Source: Rhizobacter sp. Root404
Lineage (GTDB): Bacteria > Pseudomonadota > Gammaproteobacteria > Burkholderiales > Burkholderiaceae_C
Direction of reading: 5' to 3'
Assembly (NCBI RefSeq): GCF_001425865.1
Contig: NZ_LMDS01000007.1
Coordinates: forward strand, 1,156-65,155
DNA: 64,000 bases
The first letter of the stretch is position 1; each line of letters opens with the position of its first letter. Below are positions 7,279-15,535 of this stretch, piece by piece. Position numbers and translations under genes: made by a program. The notes beneath the pieces are model-generated. The model ran no database searches, was not told where the DNA came from, and saw nothing but the letters and a program-made list of their open reading frames with translations.

Positions 7279-7583
7279 CCACGCACCGTCGCGCGGCGCA
7301 GCTGCGCGTTGAGCGCGTCGATCTGCTCCATCAGGTCGAGCGCGAGCGCGATGCCGGGGGTGTTGACCTCCAGGTCGCGCGACAGCGAGATCGCCAGCCG
7401 GGCCCGGCGCAGCGCGGCGCCGGAGAAGCGCCAGTCCTGCGGCGCCCCGCCGGTCGGCTGAAGCACGCCCTCGACGACCCAGACCTGGACCTGTTCTTCC
7501 CGTGCGCGGCAAGCGCGGGCGAGTTCCGCGAGCGTCATCGACGGGGCGTCGTCGATCAACGTGGCGGCCAATGAGCGGCTCAT
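7275..7583 (-). CDS. cbpM: Chaperone modulator CbpM
   Basis: CbpM binds the J domain of CbpA and inhibits its co-chaperone and DNA-binding activity. The 102-residue protein has the family outline: a MerR-like N-terminal helix-turn-helix (LAELARACRAREEQVQVWVVEGVLQP) and the helix DLEVNTPGIALALDLMEQID. It follows cbpA by 19 bases and overlaps gph by four bases (ATGA). Confidence 0.9.
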   Translation of the reverse strand: MSRSLAATLIDDAPSMTLAELARACRAREEQVQVWVVEGVLQPTGGAPQDWRFSGAALRRARLAISLSRDLEVNTPGIALALDLMEQIDALNAQLRRATVRG

Positions 7584-7602
7584 GCGTCCATCCTTTCGAT
7601 CG

Positions 7603-8583
7603 TCATGGCGTGGCGGCGCGCGGGTCGAACCCGCCGAACGCCGCGCCGAATGCGGTGTAGGCCGCCTGGGCGGCCGGGCCTTGCGCCGGGGGCAGCGCGA
7701 TCGACAGCACCGCGTACAGGTCGCCCGCGGGGTTGCCGGGAATGCCGCGGCCCTTCAGGCGCAGCTTGCGCCCGGCGGCGGAGCCCGGCGGGATCGTCAG
7801 CGTGAGCTCGCCGTCGGGGGTGACCACCGGCACACTGGCGCCGAGCGCGGCCTCCCACGGCGCGAGCGGCAGGTCGACGTACAGATCACGGCCGTCGACG
7901 CGGAAGCGCGGATGCGAGCGGAACATGATCTCCAGGAACAGGTCGCCGGCCGGCCCGCTTCCCAGGCCCGGGCCGCCCTGCCCGGCCAGGCGCAGGTGCT
8001 GGCCCTCGCGGATGCCCTTCGGGATGTTGACGTCGAGCGTGCGTTCGCGCATCACGCCGTGGCCCTCGTCGTCGAACGCCGGCATGCGCAGCGAGATGCT
8101 GCGCTGGGCGCCCCGGAACGCGTCTTCCAGGTCGATCATGACCTTGGCGTGGTGGTCCTGCCCAGGCATCGAGGCGTCGCGACGCGGCCCGCCGCGGGCG
8201 CCGCGGGCGGCGCGGCCGAACAGGGCCTCGAAGAAGTCGCTGTGGTCGGCCCCGGCGAACGGGTCGTCAGCGCCATCGCCGCGACCGCTGAATTCGAAGC
8301 CGGTGTCCCAGCCCGGCGGCGGATGGAAGCCTTGCGCCCCGGCACCCCCGGCGGCACGCTGGCGCTCCCACTGGCTGCCGGCGGCGTCGTAGGCGGCACG
8401 CTTCTCGGGGTCGCGCAGCACCTCGCTGGCCTCGCCGAGCTCCTTGAAGCGGGCCTCCGCATCGGGCTCCTTGCTCACGTCCGGGTGGTACTTGCGGGCC
8501 AGCTTGCGGTAGGCGCTCTTGATGTCGTCGACCGACGCATCGCGGGCGACGCCGAGGGTCTTGTAGTAGTCCTTGAACTCCAT
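7603..8583 (-). CDS. cbpA: Curved DNA-binding protein / DnaJ-type co-chaperone CbpA
   Basis: This J-domain protein stimulates DnaK and can bind curved DNA under stress. The 326-residue protein opens with a canonical J domain (MEFKDYYKTLGV, His-Pro-Asp at residues 33-35), then a Gly/Ala-rich linker (about 85-150) and two DnaJ C-terminal beta domains (KVMIDLEDAF, PKGIREGQHLRLAGQG, PPGSAAGRKLRLKGRGIPG). It lacks the zinc-finger domain of DnaJ, as CbpA does. The frame is open further upstream, but MEFKDYYK is the family start. Partner gene cbpM follows. Confidence 0.95.
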   Translation of the reverse strand: MEFKDYYKTLGVARDASVDDIKSAYRKLARKYHPDVSKEPDAEARFKELGEASEVLRDPEKRAAYDAAGSQWERQRAAGGAGAQGFHPPPGWDTGFEFSGRGDGADDPFAGADHSDFFEALFGRAARGARGGPRRDASMPGQDHHAKVMIDLEDAFRGAQRSISLRMPAFDDEGHGVMRERTLDVNIPKGIREGQHLRLAGQGGPGLGSGPAGDLFLEIMFRSHPRFRVDGRDLYVDLPLAPWEAALGASVPVVTPDGELTLTIPPGSAAGRKLRLKGRGIPGNPAGDLYAVLSIALPPAQGPAAQAAYTAFGAAFGGFDPRAATP

Positions 8584-8603
8584 GGCAGGGTCTCGCTGAT
8601 CGA

Positions 8604-9602
8604 TCAGTGGTGGTGCGCGGGTGCCACTGCATGTGCGGTCGGCGGCGTCTCGCACAAGGTCATGAAGGGCTCGCGCACGACCTGCAGCGTGACGTGGCCA
8701 ATCTTGAAGCGCTCGCGCAACTGGGTGGTCGCGTGCTCGAAGAAGGGGTCGTCAGGATGGCCGTCCGGCATCACCAGGTGCGCCGTCAGCGCCACATCGG
8801 TCGTGCCGGTGGCCCAGACATGCAGGTCGTGCACCCGCGCGACGCCGGGCAGCGCCTGCAGTGCGGCGCGCACCGCGGCCAGGTCGATGTGGTGCGGCAC
8901 GCCGTCGAACATCAGCCGCAGCGACTGGCGGAACAACCCCCAGGTGCCGACCACGATCACCAGCGCGATCACCAGGCTCGCGGCCGGGTCGAGCCAGGTC
9001 CAGCCGGTCCACAGCGCCAGCGCGCCGACCACGACGACACCGGCCGAGACCAGCGCGTCGCTCGCCATGTGCAGGTAGGCACCGCGGATGTTCATGTCGT
9101 CGTGGCGGCCGCGCATGAACAGCAGCGCGGTGCCCAGGTTCACGACGATGCCGATGGCCGCGACGACCATCACCGTGCCGCCCTGCAGTGCCTCGGGCGT
9201 GTGCAGCCTGCCGACCGCCTCCCACGCCAGCGAGCCCATCGCGACCAGCAGCAGCAGCGCGTTGAAGAACGCCGCGAGGATCGATGCGCGCTTCCAGCCG
9301 TAGGTGTAGCGCGCGTCGGGCCGCAGCTTGCCGGCGAGCGCGCCGCCCCAGGCCATCACGAGGCCGGCCACGTCGCTCAGGTTGTGGCCGGCGTCGGCCA
9401 GCAGCGCCAGCGAGTCGACCTTCCAGCCGTAGAACGCCTCGATCGCCACGAACAGCACGTTGACGGTGATGCCGATCGCGAACGCGCGATCGAAGTCGGC
9501 CGGCGCGTGGTGGTGGCCGTGCGCGTGGTCGTGCCCGTGTGCATGGCCCGGTTGGTCGTGATCGTGGTGGCCATGGCCTGAATGCGCGTGCGTGTCTGCC
9601 AT
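8604..9602 (-). CDS. Cation diffusion facilitator (zinc-type efflux transporter)
   Basis: The 332-residue inner-membrane protein exports divalent metal in exchange for protons. A long His-rich cytoplasmic head (over a dozen His within residues 4-37) is followed by six membrane segments. The transport-site motifs are LLADAGHNLSD in TM2 and HMASDALVS in TM5, an HD-HD arrangement that in this family selects zinc (sometimes with cobalt or cadmium). A C-terminal metal-sensing domain (VHDLHVWATGTTDVALTAHLV) closes the protein. It resembles CzcD/ZitB. I started it at MADTHAHSGHGHH; longer in-frame extensions are low-complexity. It may be read through into cbpA, 20 bases downstream. Confidence 0.92.
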   Translation of the reverse strand: MADTHAHSGHGHHDHDQPGHAHGHDHAHGHHHAPADFDRAFAIGITVNVLFVAIEAFYGWKVDSLALLADAGHNLSDVAGLVMAWGGALAGKLRPDARYTYGWKRASILAAFFNALLLLVAMGSLAWEAVGRLHTPEALQGGTVMVVAAIGIVVNLGTALLFMRGRHDDMNIRGAYLHMASDALVSAGVVVVGALALWTGWTWLDPAASLVIALVIVVGTWGLFRQSLRLMFDGVPHHIDLAAVRAALQALPGVARVHDLHVWATGTTDVALTAHLVMPDGHPDDPFFEHATTQLRERFKIGHVTLQVVREPFMTLCETPPTAHAVAPAHHH

Positions 9603-9748
9603 GTCGACAGTGTGACTCAGCCGCGGCCGCCCCGGCGCGACGATGGACGTCGCCGGCCGGCATCGCCCCGCGGTACCGCCGGGCGCAACGCCCGATGCCG
9701 CCGCAGCCGGCACTCGAAGCGCGCGATGGCGGCGGGTAATCTCGCGCC

Positions 9749-10795
9749 ATGGACCGACCCGCACTCGACGCCTTCGCCCGCCAGCACAGCCTGACATCCG
9801 CCGCGGTCGACGCGGCGCTGGCGCTCACCGGCGCCCGCCCGGATGCGACCGCGTGGCGCGCCTTCGCCGCCGCGCTGCTGCATGCGGCCGGCCTGGGCGC
9901 GCTCGGTGCCGGCGTGCTGTTCTTCGTGGCCGCCAACTGGCAGGACTACGGCGTGTTCGGCCGCTTCGCGCTGCTGCAGGGGGCGCTGCTCGCGAGCATC
10001 GCCGTCGCGCTGTGGCGGGTGCCGCCGGCCCCGGTCGGTCAGGCCGCGCTGATCCTCGCGACGCTGCTGACCGGCGGGCTGCTCGCGCTGTTCGGCCAGT
10101 CCTACCAGAGCGGCGCCGACGTGCACGAGCTGTTCTTCGCCTGGGCGCTGCTGGCGCTGCCGTTCGCACTGGCGGGGCGCTCCGGCGCGCTCTGGGCGGT
10201 GTGGTGGGCGGTGCTGAACATCGCGCTGGCGCTGCTGTGCGGCTGGCTCGGGCCGGACCACTTCTTCTGGCGCTTCGTCGACGGCCGCCACCTCGATCAG
10301 GCCGTGCTGCTGATGCTGCCGAGCGTGGTGAACCTGCTCGGCGCGGCGGTGTTTCTTGCGCTGCGCGGCACCGGCGCGTCGCCGGCCGCGCCGCTGTGGT
10401 TGTTGCGCGGTCTGGCGAGCGCAGCGTTCGCCTACGGCACCGCGGCGGTGATCGCGGTCGTGAGCCGGCACCACCGCCATGGCAGCCCCGACGACGCGGT
10501 CGGTGGCGCCGATGCCGCCGTCGTGCTGCTGTTCGCGGCGATCTCCGCCGGCCTGGCGTTCGCCACCTGGCGCCGCCGACGGGACGTGTTCCCGATGGCG
10601 CTGATTGCCGCCGCGTGGATCGCGATCTCGACGACCTGGCTCGCGACGACGCTGCGCCTGAACGACATCGGCGCGTTCTTCCTGATTGCGGCGTGGCTGG
10701 TCGGCACCTCGACGGCAAGCGGCCTGCTGCTGATGCATTGGGTGCGCACGTGGCGTGCGACGTCCACGACTTCCCCCACCGGAGTGACCGCGTGA
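9749..10795 (+). CDS. DUF2157 domain membrane protein
   Basis: The 348-residue protein starts with a soluble N-terminal helix bundle of about 50 residues and then about ten hydrophobic segments. The segment LGALGAGVLFFVAANWQDYGVFGRF is the DUF2157 signature, followed by the conserved SYQSGADVHELFFAWALLALP. Function is unknown. Its GTG-started neighbour overlaps the stop, and a GDYXXLXY protein follows, forming a three-gene unit seen together in other Proteobacteria. Confidence 0.88.
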   Translation: MDRPALDAFARQHSLTSAAVDAALALTGARPDATAWRAFAAALLHAAGLGALGAGVLFFVAANWQDYGVFGRFALLQGALLASIAVALWRVPPAPVGQAALILATLLTGGLLALFGQSYQSGADVHELFFAWALLALPFALAGRSGALWAVWWAVLNIALALLCGWLGPDHFFWRFVDGRHLDQAVLLMLPSVVNLLGAAVFLALRGTGASPAAPLWLLRGLASAAFAYGTAAVIAVVSRHHRHGSPDDAVGGADAAVVLLFAAISAGLAFATWRRRRDVFPMALIAAAWIAISTTWLATTLRLNDIGAFFLIAAWLVGTSTASGLLLMHWVRTWRATSTTSPTGVTA

Positions 10796-11787
10796 TCGCC
10801 ACGACGACCGAACTCCACGACGCGCTCATCACGCGCGGGTTGACCGAGACCACGGCGCCGGTCGCCGAATCGGGCGCCAATCCGGCGACCGCGCGGCCCT
10901 GGTACATCGGCCTGCTGCTCGGCGTCAGCGGCTGGCTGGCCGGGCTGTTCCTGCTCGGCTTCGTCGGCCTGCTGTTCCGGCCCGACACACCGGCCGCCGC
11001 CGGCCTCGCCGGTGCGGTGCTGCTTGCATCGGCCTGGGGCCTCTACATGGCGGACCGTGAAGGCGCGTTCGTCGCGCAACTGGCGCTGGCGCTGTCGATT
11101 GCCGGGCAGTGCCTGCTGCTGTTCGCGTTGAATCACGGCGCGCGCGGCATCGGCGGCATTGCGGCGAGCGCCTTGCTGCTGCAGGCCGTGCTCGCGCTGC
11201 TGATGCCGAACCCGCTGCACCGCGCGCTCTCGGCCTTCTTCGCGACGATCGCGTGGGCACTGACGGTGCGGTTCGCGTTGTTCGGCGAACCGGAGTTCTG
11301 GCATGGCGACCGCGAACGCGCGGTCTCGCTCGGGTCGTCGCTGATCGGCTGGGCGCTGGCTTGGCTGCCCGTCGGCGCCGGCATCGCGCTGCTGATCCGC
11401 CACGAGGCGGGCTGGATCGCCCGCGGCCGGGCCGGCGCGCTGCGGCCGGTGCTGACCGGGCTGATCATCGGCCTCGCGTTCGCGACCCTCGCATCGCAAC
11501 CGTTCGAGTCGTTCCGCTGGTGGGGCGGCGGCGAAGTCGCGCAGGGGTGGCTGGCGCTGTGGCCGCTGTTGTCGGCCGGCGCGGCGCTTGCGGCCGTGGC
11601 CGCGGCGTTCGCGCTGGGGCAGCGGGCGCTGCTCGGCGCGGGCGCGCTCGCGGCACTGCTGCACGTCTCGCACTTCTACTATGCGCTCGGCACCGGCCTG
11701 CTGCTGAAGTCGCTGCTGATGCTGGCGATGGGCGCCGCGATGCTGCTCGCGGCACGCGCGCTCGCGCCAACGGGAGAAGCCGCATGA
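10792..11787 (+). CDS. DUF4401 domain membrane protein
   Basis: The 331-residue polytopic protein begins at GTG (10792-10794), overlapping the previous stop by four bases; the longer open frame upstream is a shadow of the DUF2157 gene. After a soluble head (TTTELHDALITRGL) come about ten membrane helices, with WYIGLLLGVSGWLAGLFLLG characteristic of DUF4401. Function unknown. It is always read with its DUF2157 and GDYXXLXY neighbours here, so the three may act as one membrane complex. Confidence 0.85.
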   Translation: MIATTTELHDALITRGLTETTAPVAESGANPATARPWYIGLLLGVSGWLAGLFLLGFVGLLFRPDTPAAAGLAGAVLLASAWGLYMADREGAFVAQLALALSIAGQCLLLFALNHGARGIGGIAASALLLQAVLALLMPNPLHRALSAFFATIAWALTVRFALFGEPEFWHGDRERAVSLGSSLIGWALAWLPVGAGIALLIRHEAGWIARGRAGALRPVLTGLIIGLAFATLASQPFESFRWWGGGEVAQGWLALWPLLSAGAALAAVAAAFALGQRALLGAGALAALLHVSHFYYALGTGLLLKSLLMLAMGAAMLLAARALAPTGEAA

Positions 11788-12272
11788 ACACGTCTCTGGT
11801 GCGGGTGTCGATTGCCCTCGGCGGGCTGCTGGTGCTCGGCGCCGTGAATCTCTCGATCATCGGCAAGGAGCGCATCCGGCGCGACGGCGAGATCGTCTAC
11901 CTCGAGCTCGCGCCGGTCGACCCGCGCTCGCTGATGCAAGGCGACTACATGGCGCTGCGCTTCGCGCTGACCCGCGACCTCGACCGCCTGGCCGGCCCCA
12001 CGCCGGCGCGCGAGGGCGAGACGCGCCTGGCGCCGGTGACGCTGGATGCGCGGCGCGTCGCCCATTCCGTCAACGGCGAGGGGGGCGCCGCGCTGAACCT
12101 GCGCTACCGCATCCGCGGCGGCCAGGTGTGGCTCGGCACGAATGCGTTCTTCTTCGAGGAGGGCACGGCCGAGCGCTACACAGGGGCGCGCTACGGCGAG
12201 TTCCGGGTCGATCGCGCCAGCGGCGAGGCGGTGCTGGTCGGGCTTCGCGACGCCGCATTCGCGCCGCTGTAG
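11784..12272 (+). CDS. GDYXXLXY domain protein
   Basis: The 162-residue protein has one N-terminal membrane anchor (about residues 5-24, VRVSIALGGLLVLGAVNLSI) and an extracytoplasmic domain carrying the name-giving motif, here GDYMALRF, after the phrase LELAPVDPRSLMQ. Biochemical function is unknown. The ATG overlaps the DUF4401 stop by four bases. A YTGARYGEFRVD segment near the C-terminus is the second conserved block. Confidence 0.88.
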   Translation: MNTSLVRVSIALGGLLVLGAVNLSIIGKERIRRDGEIVYLELAPVDPRSLMQGDYMALRFALTRDLDRLAGPTPAREGETRLAPVTLDARRVAHSVNGEGGAALNLRYRIRGGQVWLGTNAFFFEEGTAERYTGARYGEFRVDRASGEAVLVGLRDAAFAPL

Positions 12273-12279
12273 CGCCGGC

Positions 12280-12966
12280 TCAGCGCGCGAGCTGCGCGCG
12301 CATCGCGTCGATCACCGCCTTGTAGTCCGGCTGGCCGAAGATCGCACTGCCGGCGACGAAGGTATCGGCACCGGCATCGGCCACTGCGCGGATGTTGTCG
12401 GCCTTGATGCCGCCGTCGACCTCGAGCCGGATGTCGCGGCCGCTGGCCTCGATCAGCCGGCGGATCTTCTCGATCTTCTTCAACGCGCCCGGGATGAAGC
12501 TCTGCCCGCCGAAGCCCGGGTTCACGCTCATCACCAGGATCACGTCGAGCTGGTCGATCGTCCAGTCCAGCACCTCGAGCGACGCGGCCGGGTTGAACAC
12601 GAGCCCGGCGCTGCAGCCCTCGGCGCGGATCAGCTGCAGCGTGCGGTCCACGTGCAGGCTGGCCTCGGGGTGGAACAGGATGTGGTCGGCACCGGCCTTC
12701 GCGAACGCGACCGCGAGCACATCGACCGGCTGCACCATCAGGTGCACGTCGATCGGCACCTTGGCGCCGTCGGCGCGCACCGCGTGCTTGCGCAGCGCCT
12801 CGCAGACCATCGGGCCGAAGCTCAGGTTCGGCACGTAGTGGTTGTCCATCACGTCGAAGTGGATCCAGTCGGCGCCGGCCGCGATCACCTCGCGCAGCTC
12901 GTCGCCCAGCTTCGCGAAGTCGGCGGCAAGGATGCTCGGGGAGATGCGGTAGGTGCGTGTCGACAT
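12280..12966 (-). CDS. rpe: Ribulose-phosphate 3-epimerase
   Basis: Rpe interconverts ribulose 5-phosphate and xylulose 5-phosphate in the pentose phosphate (and, if present, Calvin) pathway. The 228-residue TIM barrel shows SPSILAADFAKLGDE, the metal-site motifs HFDVMDNHYVPNLSFGP and VDVHLMVQP, MSVNPGFGGQSFIP, and the phosphate-binding LEVDGGI and FVAGSAIFG. It is divergent from apaG, 65 bases away. It normally neighbours gph in related genomes but is detached here. Confidence 0.96.
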   Translation of the reverse strand: MSTRTYRISPSILAADFAKLGDELREVIAAGADWIHFDVMDNHYVPNLSFGPMVCEALRKHAVRADGAKVPIDVHLMVQPVDVLAVAFAKAGADHILFHPEASLHVDRTLQLIRAEGCSAGLVFNPAASLEVLDWTIDQLDVILVMSVNPGFGGQSFIPGALKKIEKIRRLIEASGRDIRLEVDGGIKADNIRAVADAGADTFVAGSAIFGQPDYKAVIDAMRAQLAR

Positions 12967-13031
12967 GAGGGTCCGTCCGGTTTCGGCGGGATTCTAGGTG
13001 GCCGCATCGCGTTGCTGCCAGAATCGCCCGC

Positions 13032-13418
13032 ATGTCGAACGACCCCTCGAAAGCCGAACTGACCAGCACGGTCAGCGTGCGCCATCTGCCCGAACAGTCG
13101 GACGCGTCGACCGGCCGAAACGCCTTCGCCTACACCGTGACGATTCGTAACACGGGCGAGGTCACCGCGCAGTTGATCGCACGGCACTGGATCGTCACCG
13201 ATGCGAACGGCCAGGTCGACGAGGTGCGCGGCCTCGCGGTCGTCGGCCACCAGCCGCTGCTCAAGCCCGGCGAGACCTTCGAGTACACCAGCTGGACATT
13301 GCTCGCGACGCCGCAGGGCACGATGCGCGGCACCTTCTTCTGCATGACCGAGGACGCCCACCCGTTCGACGCGCCGGTCGAAGAGTTCGGCCTGACCCTG
13401 GCGTCGGCACTCCACTGA
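13032..13418 (+). CDS. apaG: ApaG protein
   Basis: ApaG is a small fibronectin-III-like beta-sandwich protein; its exact role is unresolved, although in enterobacteria it is co-transcribed with the Ap4A hydrolase apaH. The 128-residue protein has the core pattern: YTVTIRNTGEVTAQLIARHWIVTDANG, the glycine-rich GHQPLLKPGETFEYTSWT, and GTMRGTFFCMTEDAHPFD. Neither apaH nor ksgA is adjacent. Its stop overlaps the next ATG by one base (TGATG), which suggests translational coupling to the membrane protein that follows. Confidence 0.95.
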   Translation: MSNDPSKAELTSTVSVRHLPEQSDASTGRNAFAYTVTIRNTGEVTAQLIARHWIVTDANGQVDEVRGLAVVGHQPLLKPGETFEYTSWTLLATPQGTMRGTFFCMTEDAHPFDAPVEEFGLTLASALH

Positions 13419-15424
13419 TGGCGAAAGGCAAAGGCGGCGTCTCCCACTGGGACCTCACGGCGCTGCTCAACGCGGCCGACCCGAAGGCCGGGCTCCCTGA
13501 ACGCCACCTGTGGTTGATCCGCCTGCTGGAGTGGCTGCGCCACGCGCCGGTCGATGCGCCGCCTCGCGCCGAGGCCACCACGCCGATGCCGGTGCTGCGT
13601 TTGAAGCACCTGCTGGGCGTGCTCGACCGCCACCCCGAGCACCACGAGCGCGTGACCGGGCTGCTGCGCCGGATCTGGGCCGAGGTGGACAACGCTGCGC
13701 TGCTGGCCGATTTCGGTTTCGCCCCGCGGATGGACCTGTGGGGCGAGCTCGGCCGGCGCCTGCGCGCCCGCGTGCTGCCGCTGACGCCCGCGACCACCGA
13801 CCTCGGCGAACTCTTCGCGCTGCTGTTCCCCGACAAGAACGACGCCGCCTGGTTGCTCGCGATCGACAACGGCACGCTCGAACGCCTGCGCACCTACGTC
13901 GCGCCGGTGCGCGGCACGCTGGTGTGGCGCCATCCGTTCCTCGACGCCATCGTCTTCCTCGCGAGCGCGGTGCGGGCCGCGGGCTTCTCGCCGGCGCTGC
14001 GCCAACGCATGAGCGCCGAGCTGCTGGTGAACCAGCCGTTCCGGCAGCTCGCGCGCGTGGCCGAGCAGTTCAGCGACCACGCGCAGGCCGCCGATGCCAG
14101 CAGCGAGGCCGCGCTGCTGCAGGAGGCGCAGTACCTGCGTGCGCTGCTCGACCAATGCCGGCGTTGCGCCGAGAGCGTGCACGAGCACCTCGAAGCACAC
14201 GGCGTCTCGGTGGATGTCGTGTTCGAGGTCGATCAGCTGCGCGAGCGCACCCACCGCATCGACGCGTTGCTCACCTGCGTGATCAGCCCCGAGCCGGCGC
14301 GCGAGATCACGCGGCTGATCGCCAACCTGGTGCAGGTGGCCGACGACGGGCGCAGCATCCGCGGGCTGATGTCCAGCCACTACTCGCTGCTGGCGCGCAA
14401 GGTCGCCGAGCGCAGCGCCGAGACCGGGCAGCACTACATCACCCGCGACATGCCCGAGTACCGGCGCATGCTGCGCGCGGCGGCCGGCGGCGGCTCGGTG
14501 CTGGCGGCCACCACCTTCATCAAGTTCGCGGTGCTCGCGCTCGCGCTGTCGCCGTTCTGGGGCGGTTTCTGGGCCGGCGTCAACTACGCGGCCAGCTTCG
14601 TGCTGATCCAGCTGCTGCACTTCACGGTCGCGACCAAGCAGCCGGCGATGACGGCGCCGGCGATGGCCGAGAAGCTCGCCGACCTGTCGAGCGACGAGAA
14701 CGTCGAGGGGTTCGTCGACGAAGTCGCGCAGCTGATCCGTTCGCAGGCCGCCGGCATCTTCGGCAACCTCGCGCTGGTGGCGCCGATCGTGCTCGCGGTG
14801 CAGCTCGGCTGGCAGGCCGCGTTCGGTGCGCCGCTGGTCGGGCACCGGGATGCGCAGCATGTGCTGGAGTCGCTGACGTTGCTGGGCCCGACCGCGCTGT
14901 TCGCCGCGTTCACCGGCGTGTTGCTGTTCGCGAGTTCGCTGATCGCCGGCTGGGTCGAGAACTGGTTCGTCTGGCACCGGCTCGACAGCGCGATCGCGTG
15001 GAACCCGCGCATCGTCGCGCGCCTGGGCGCCCGCCGCGCGGCGCGCTGGGGCGCGTACTGGCGCGCCAACATCTCGGGCTTCGCGTCGAACACGTCGCTG
15101 GGCATGATGCTCGGCGTGCTGCCTGTCGTCGCGCTGTTCTTCGGCGTGCCGCTCGAAGTGCGGCATGTCACGCTGTCGACCGGCCAGGTCGCTGCGGCGG
15201 TCGGCGCCGAAGGGGTCGGCCTGATGGCGACCGCACCGTTCTGGTGGTGCGTCGCCGGCATCGCGGTGACCGGCGTGCTGAACCTGACGGTGAGCTTCCT
15301 GATGGCCTTCCGCGTCGCGCTGCGCTCGCGCGGCATCCGGCTGGTCGACCGCAGCCGGATCTACCGCGCGATCCGGGCCCGGCTCTGGCACCGGCCGCTG
15401 TCGTTCATCTGGCCCACGCGGTGA
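13418..15424 (+). CDS. PF10136-type membrane protein annotated as 'site-specific recombinase'
   Basis: The 668-residue protein matches the family databases call site-specific recombinase (from the gonococcal gcr gene). The first 340 residues are soluble and helical, with leucine- and arginine-rich segments. From about residue 350 there are at least five hydrophobic stretches (for example LAATTFIKFAVLALALSPFW, NLALVAPIVLAVQLGW, MMLGVLPVVALFFGVPL), so the protein is most likely an integral membrane protein. I see neither a serine- nor a tyrosine-recombinase catalytic pattern, so the name is doubtful. It follows apaG with a one-base overlap. Confidence 0.8.
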   Translation: MAKGKGGVSHWDLTALLNAADPKAGLPERHLWLIRLLEWLRHAPVDAPPRAEATTPMPVLRLKHLLGVLDRHPEHHERVTGLLRRIWAEVDNAALLADFGFAPRMDLWGELGRRLRARVLPLTPATTDLGELFALLFPDKNDAAWLLAIDNGTLERLRTYVAPVRGTLVWRHPFLDAIVFLASAVRAAGFSPALRQRMSAELLVNQPFRQLARVAEQFSDHAQAADASSEAALLQEAQYLRALLDQCRRCAESVHEHLEAHGVSVDVVFEVDQLRERTHRIDALLTCVISPEPAREITRLIANLVQVADDGRSIRGLMSSHYSLLARKVAERSAETGQHYITRDMPEYRRMLRAAAGGGSVLAATTFIKFAVLALALSPFWGGFWAGVNYAASFVLIQLLHFTVATKQPAMTAPAMAEKLADLSSDENVEGFVDEVAQLIRSQAAGIFGNLALVAPIVLAVQLGWQAAFGAPLVGHRDAQHVLESLTLLGPTALFAAFTGVLLFASSLIAGWVENWFVWHRLDSAIAWNPRIVARLGARRAARWGAYWRANISGFASNTSLGMMLGVLPVVALFFGVPLEVRHVTLSTGQVAAAVGAEGVGLMATAPFWWCVAGIAVTGVLNLTVSFLMAFRVALRSRGIRLVDRSRIYRAIRARLWHRPLSFIWPTR

Positions 15425-15535
15425 TCACGTGTCGCGATCGCGCTCGCCCTTGCTGCGCCCGTGGAACATCGTCCACCAGACGATCAGCACGAGCAGCGCG
15501 ACGGCGCCGAGCGCTTCGAGAAAGAGTACCCACAT
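15425..15535 (-). CDS. Possible small single-span membrane protein
   Basis: A 36-residue frame reads a hydrophobic segment (VLFLEALGAVALLVLIVWW) followed by a charged tail (HGRSKGERDRDT), the usual shape of a small inner-membrane protein. It starts at 15535, or at 15544 with three more residues, and ends one base after the convergent gene at 13418-15424. Its start codon overlaps the mltA start on the other strand (shared CATG), which is unusual and weakens the call. No Shine-Dalgarno sequence is obvious. Confidence 0.4.
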   Translation of the reverse strand: MWVLFLEALGAVALLVLIVWWTMFHGRSKGERDRDT

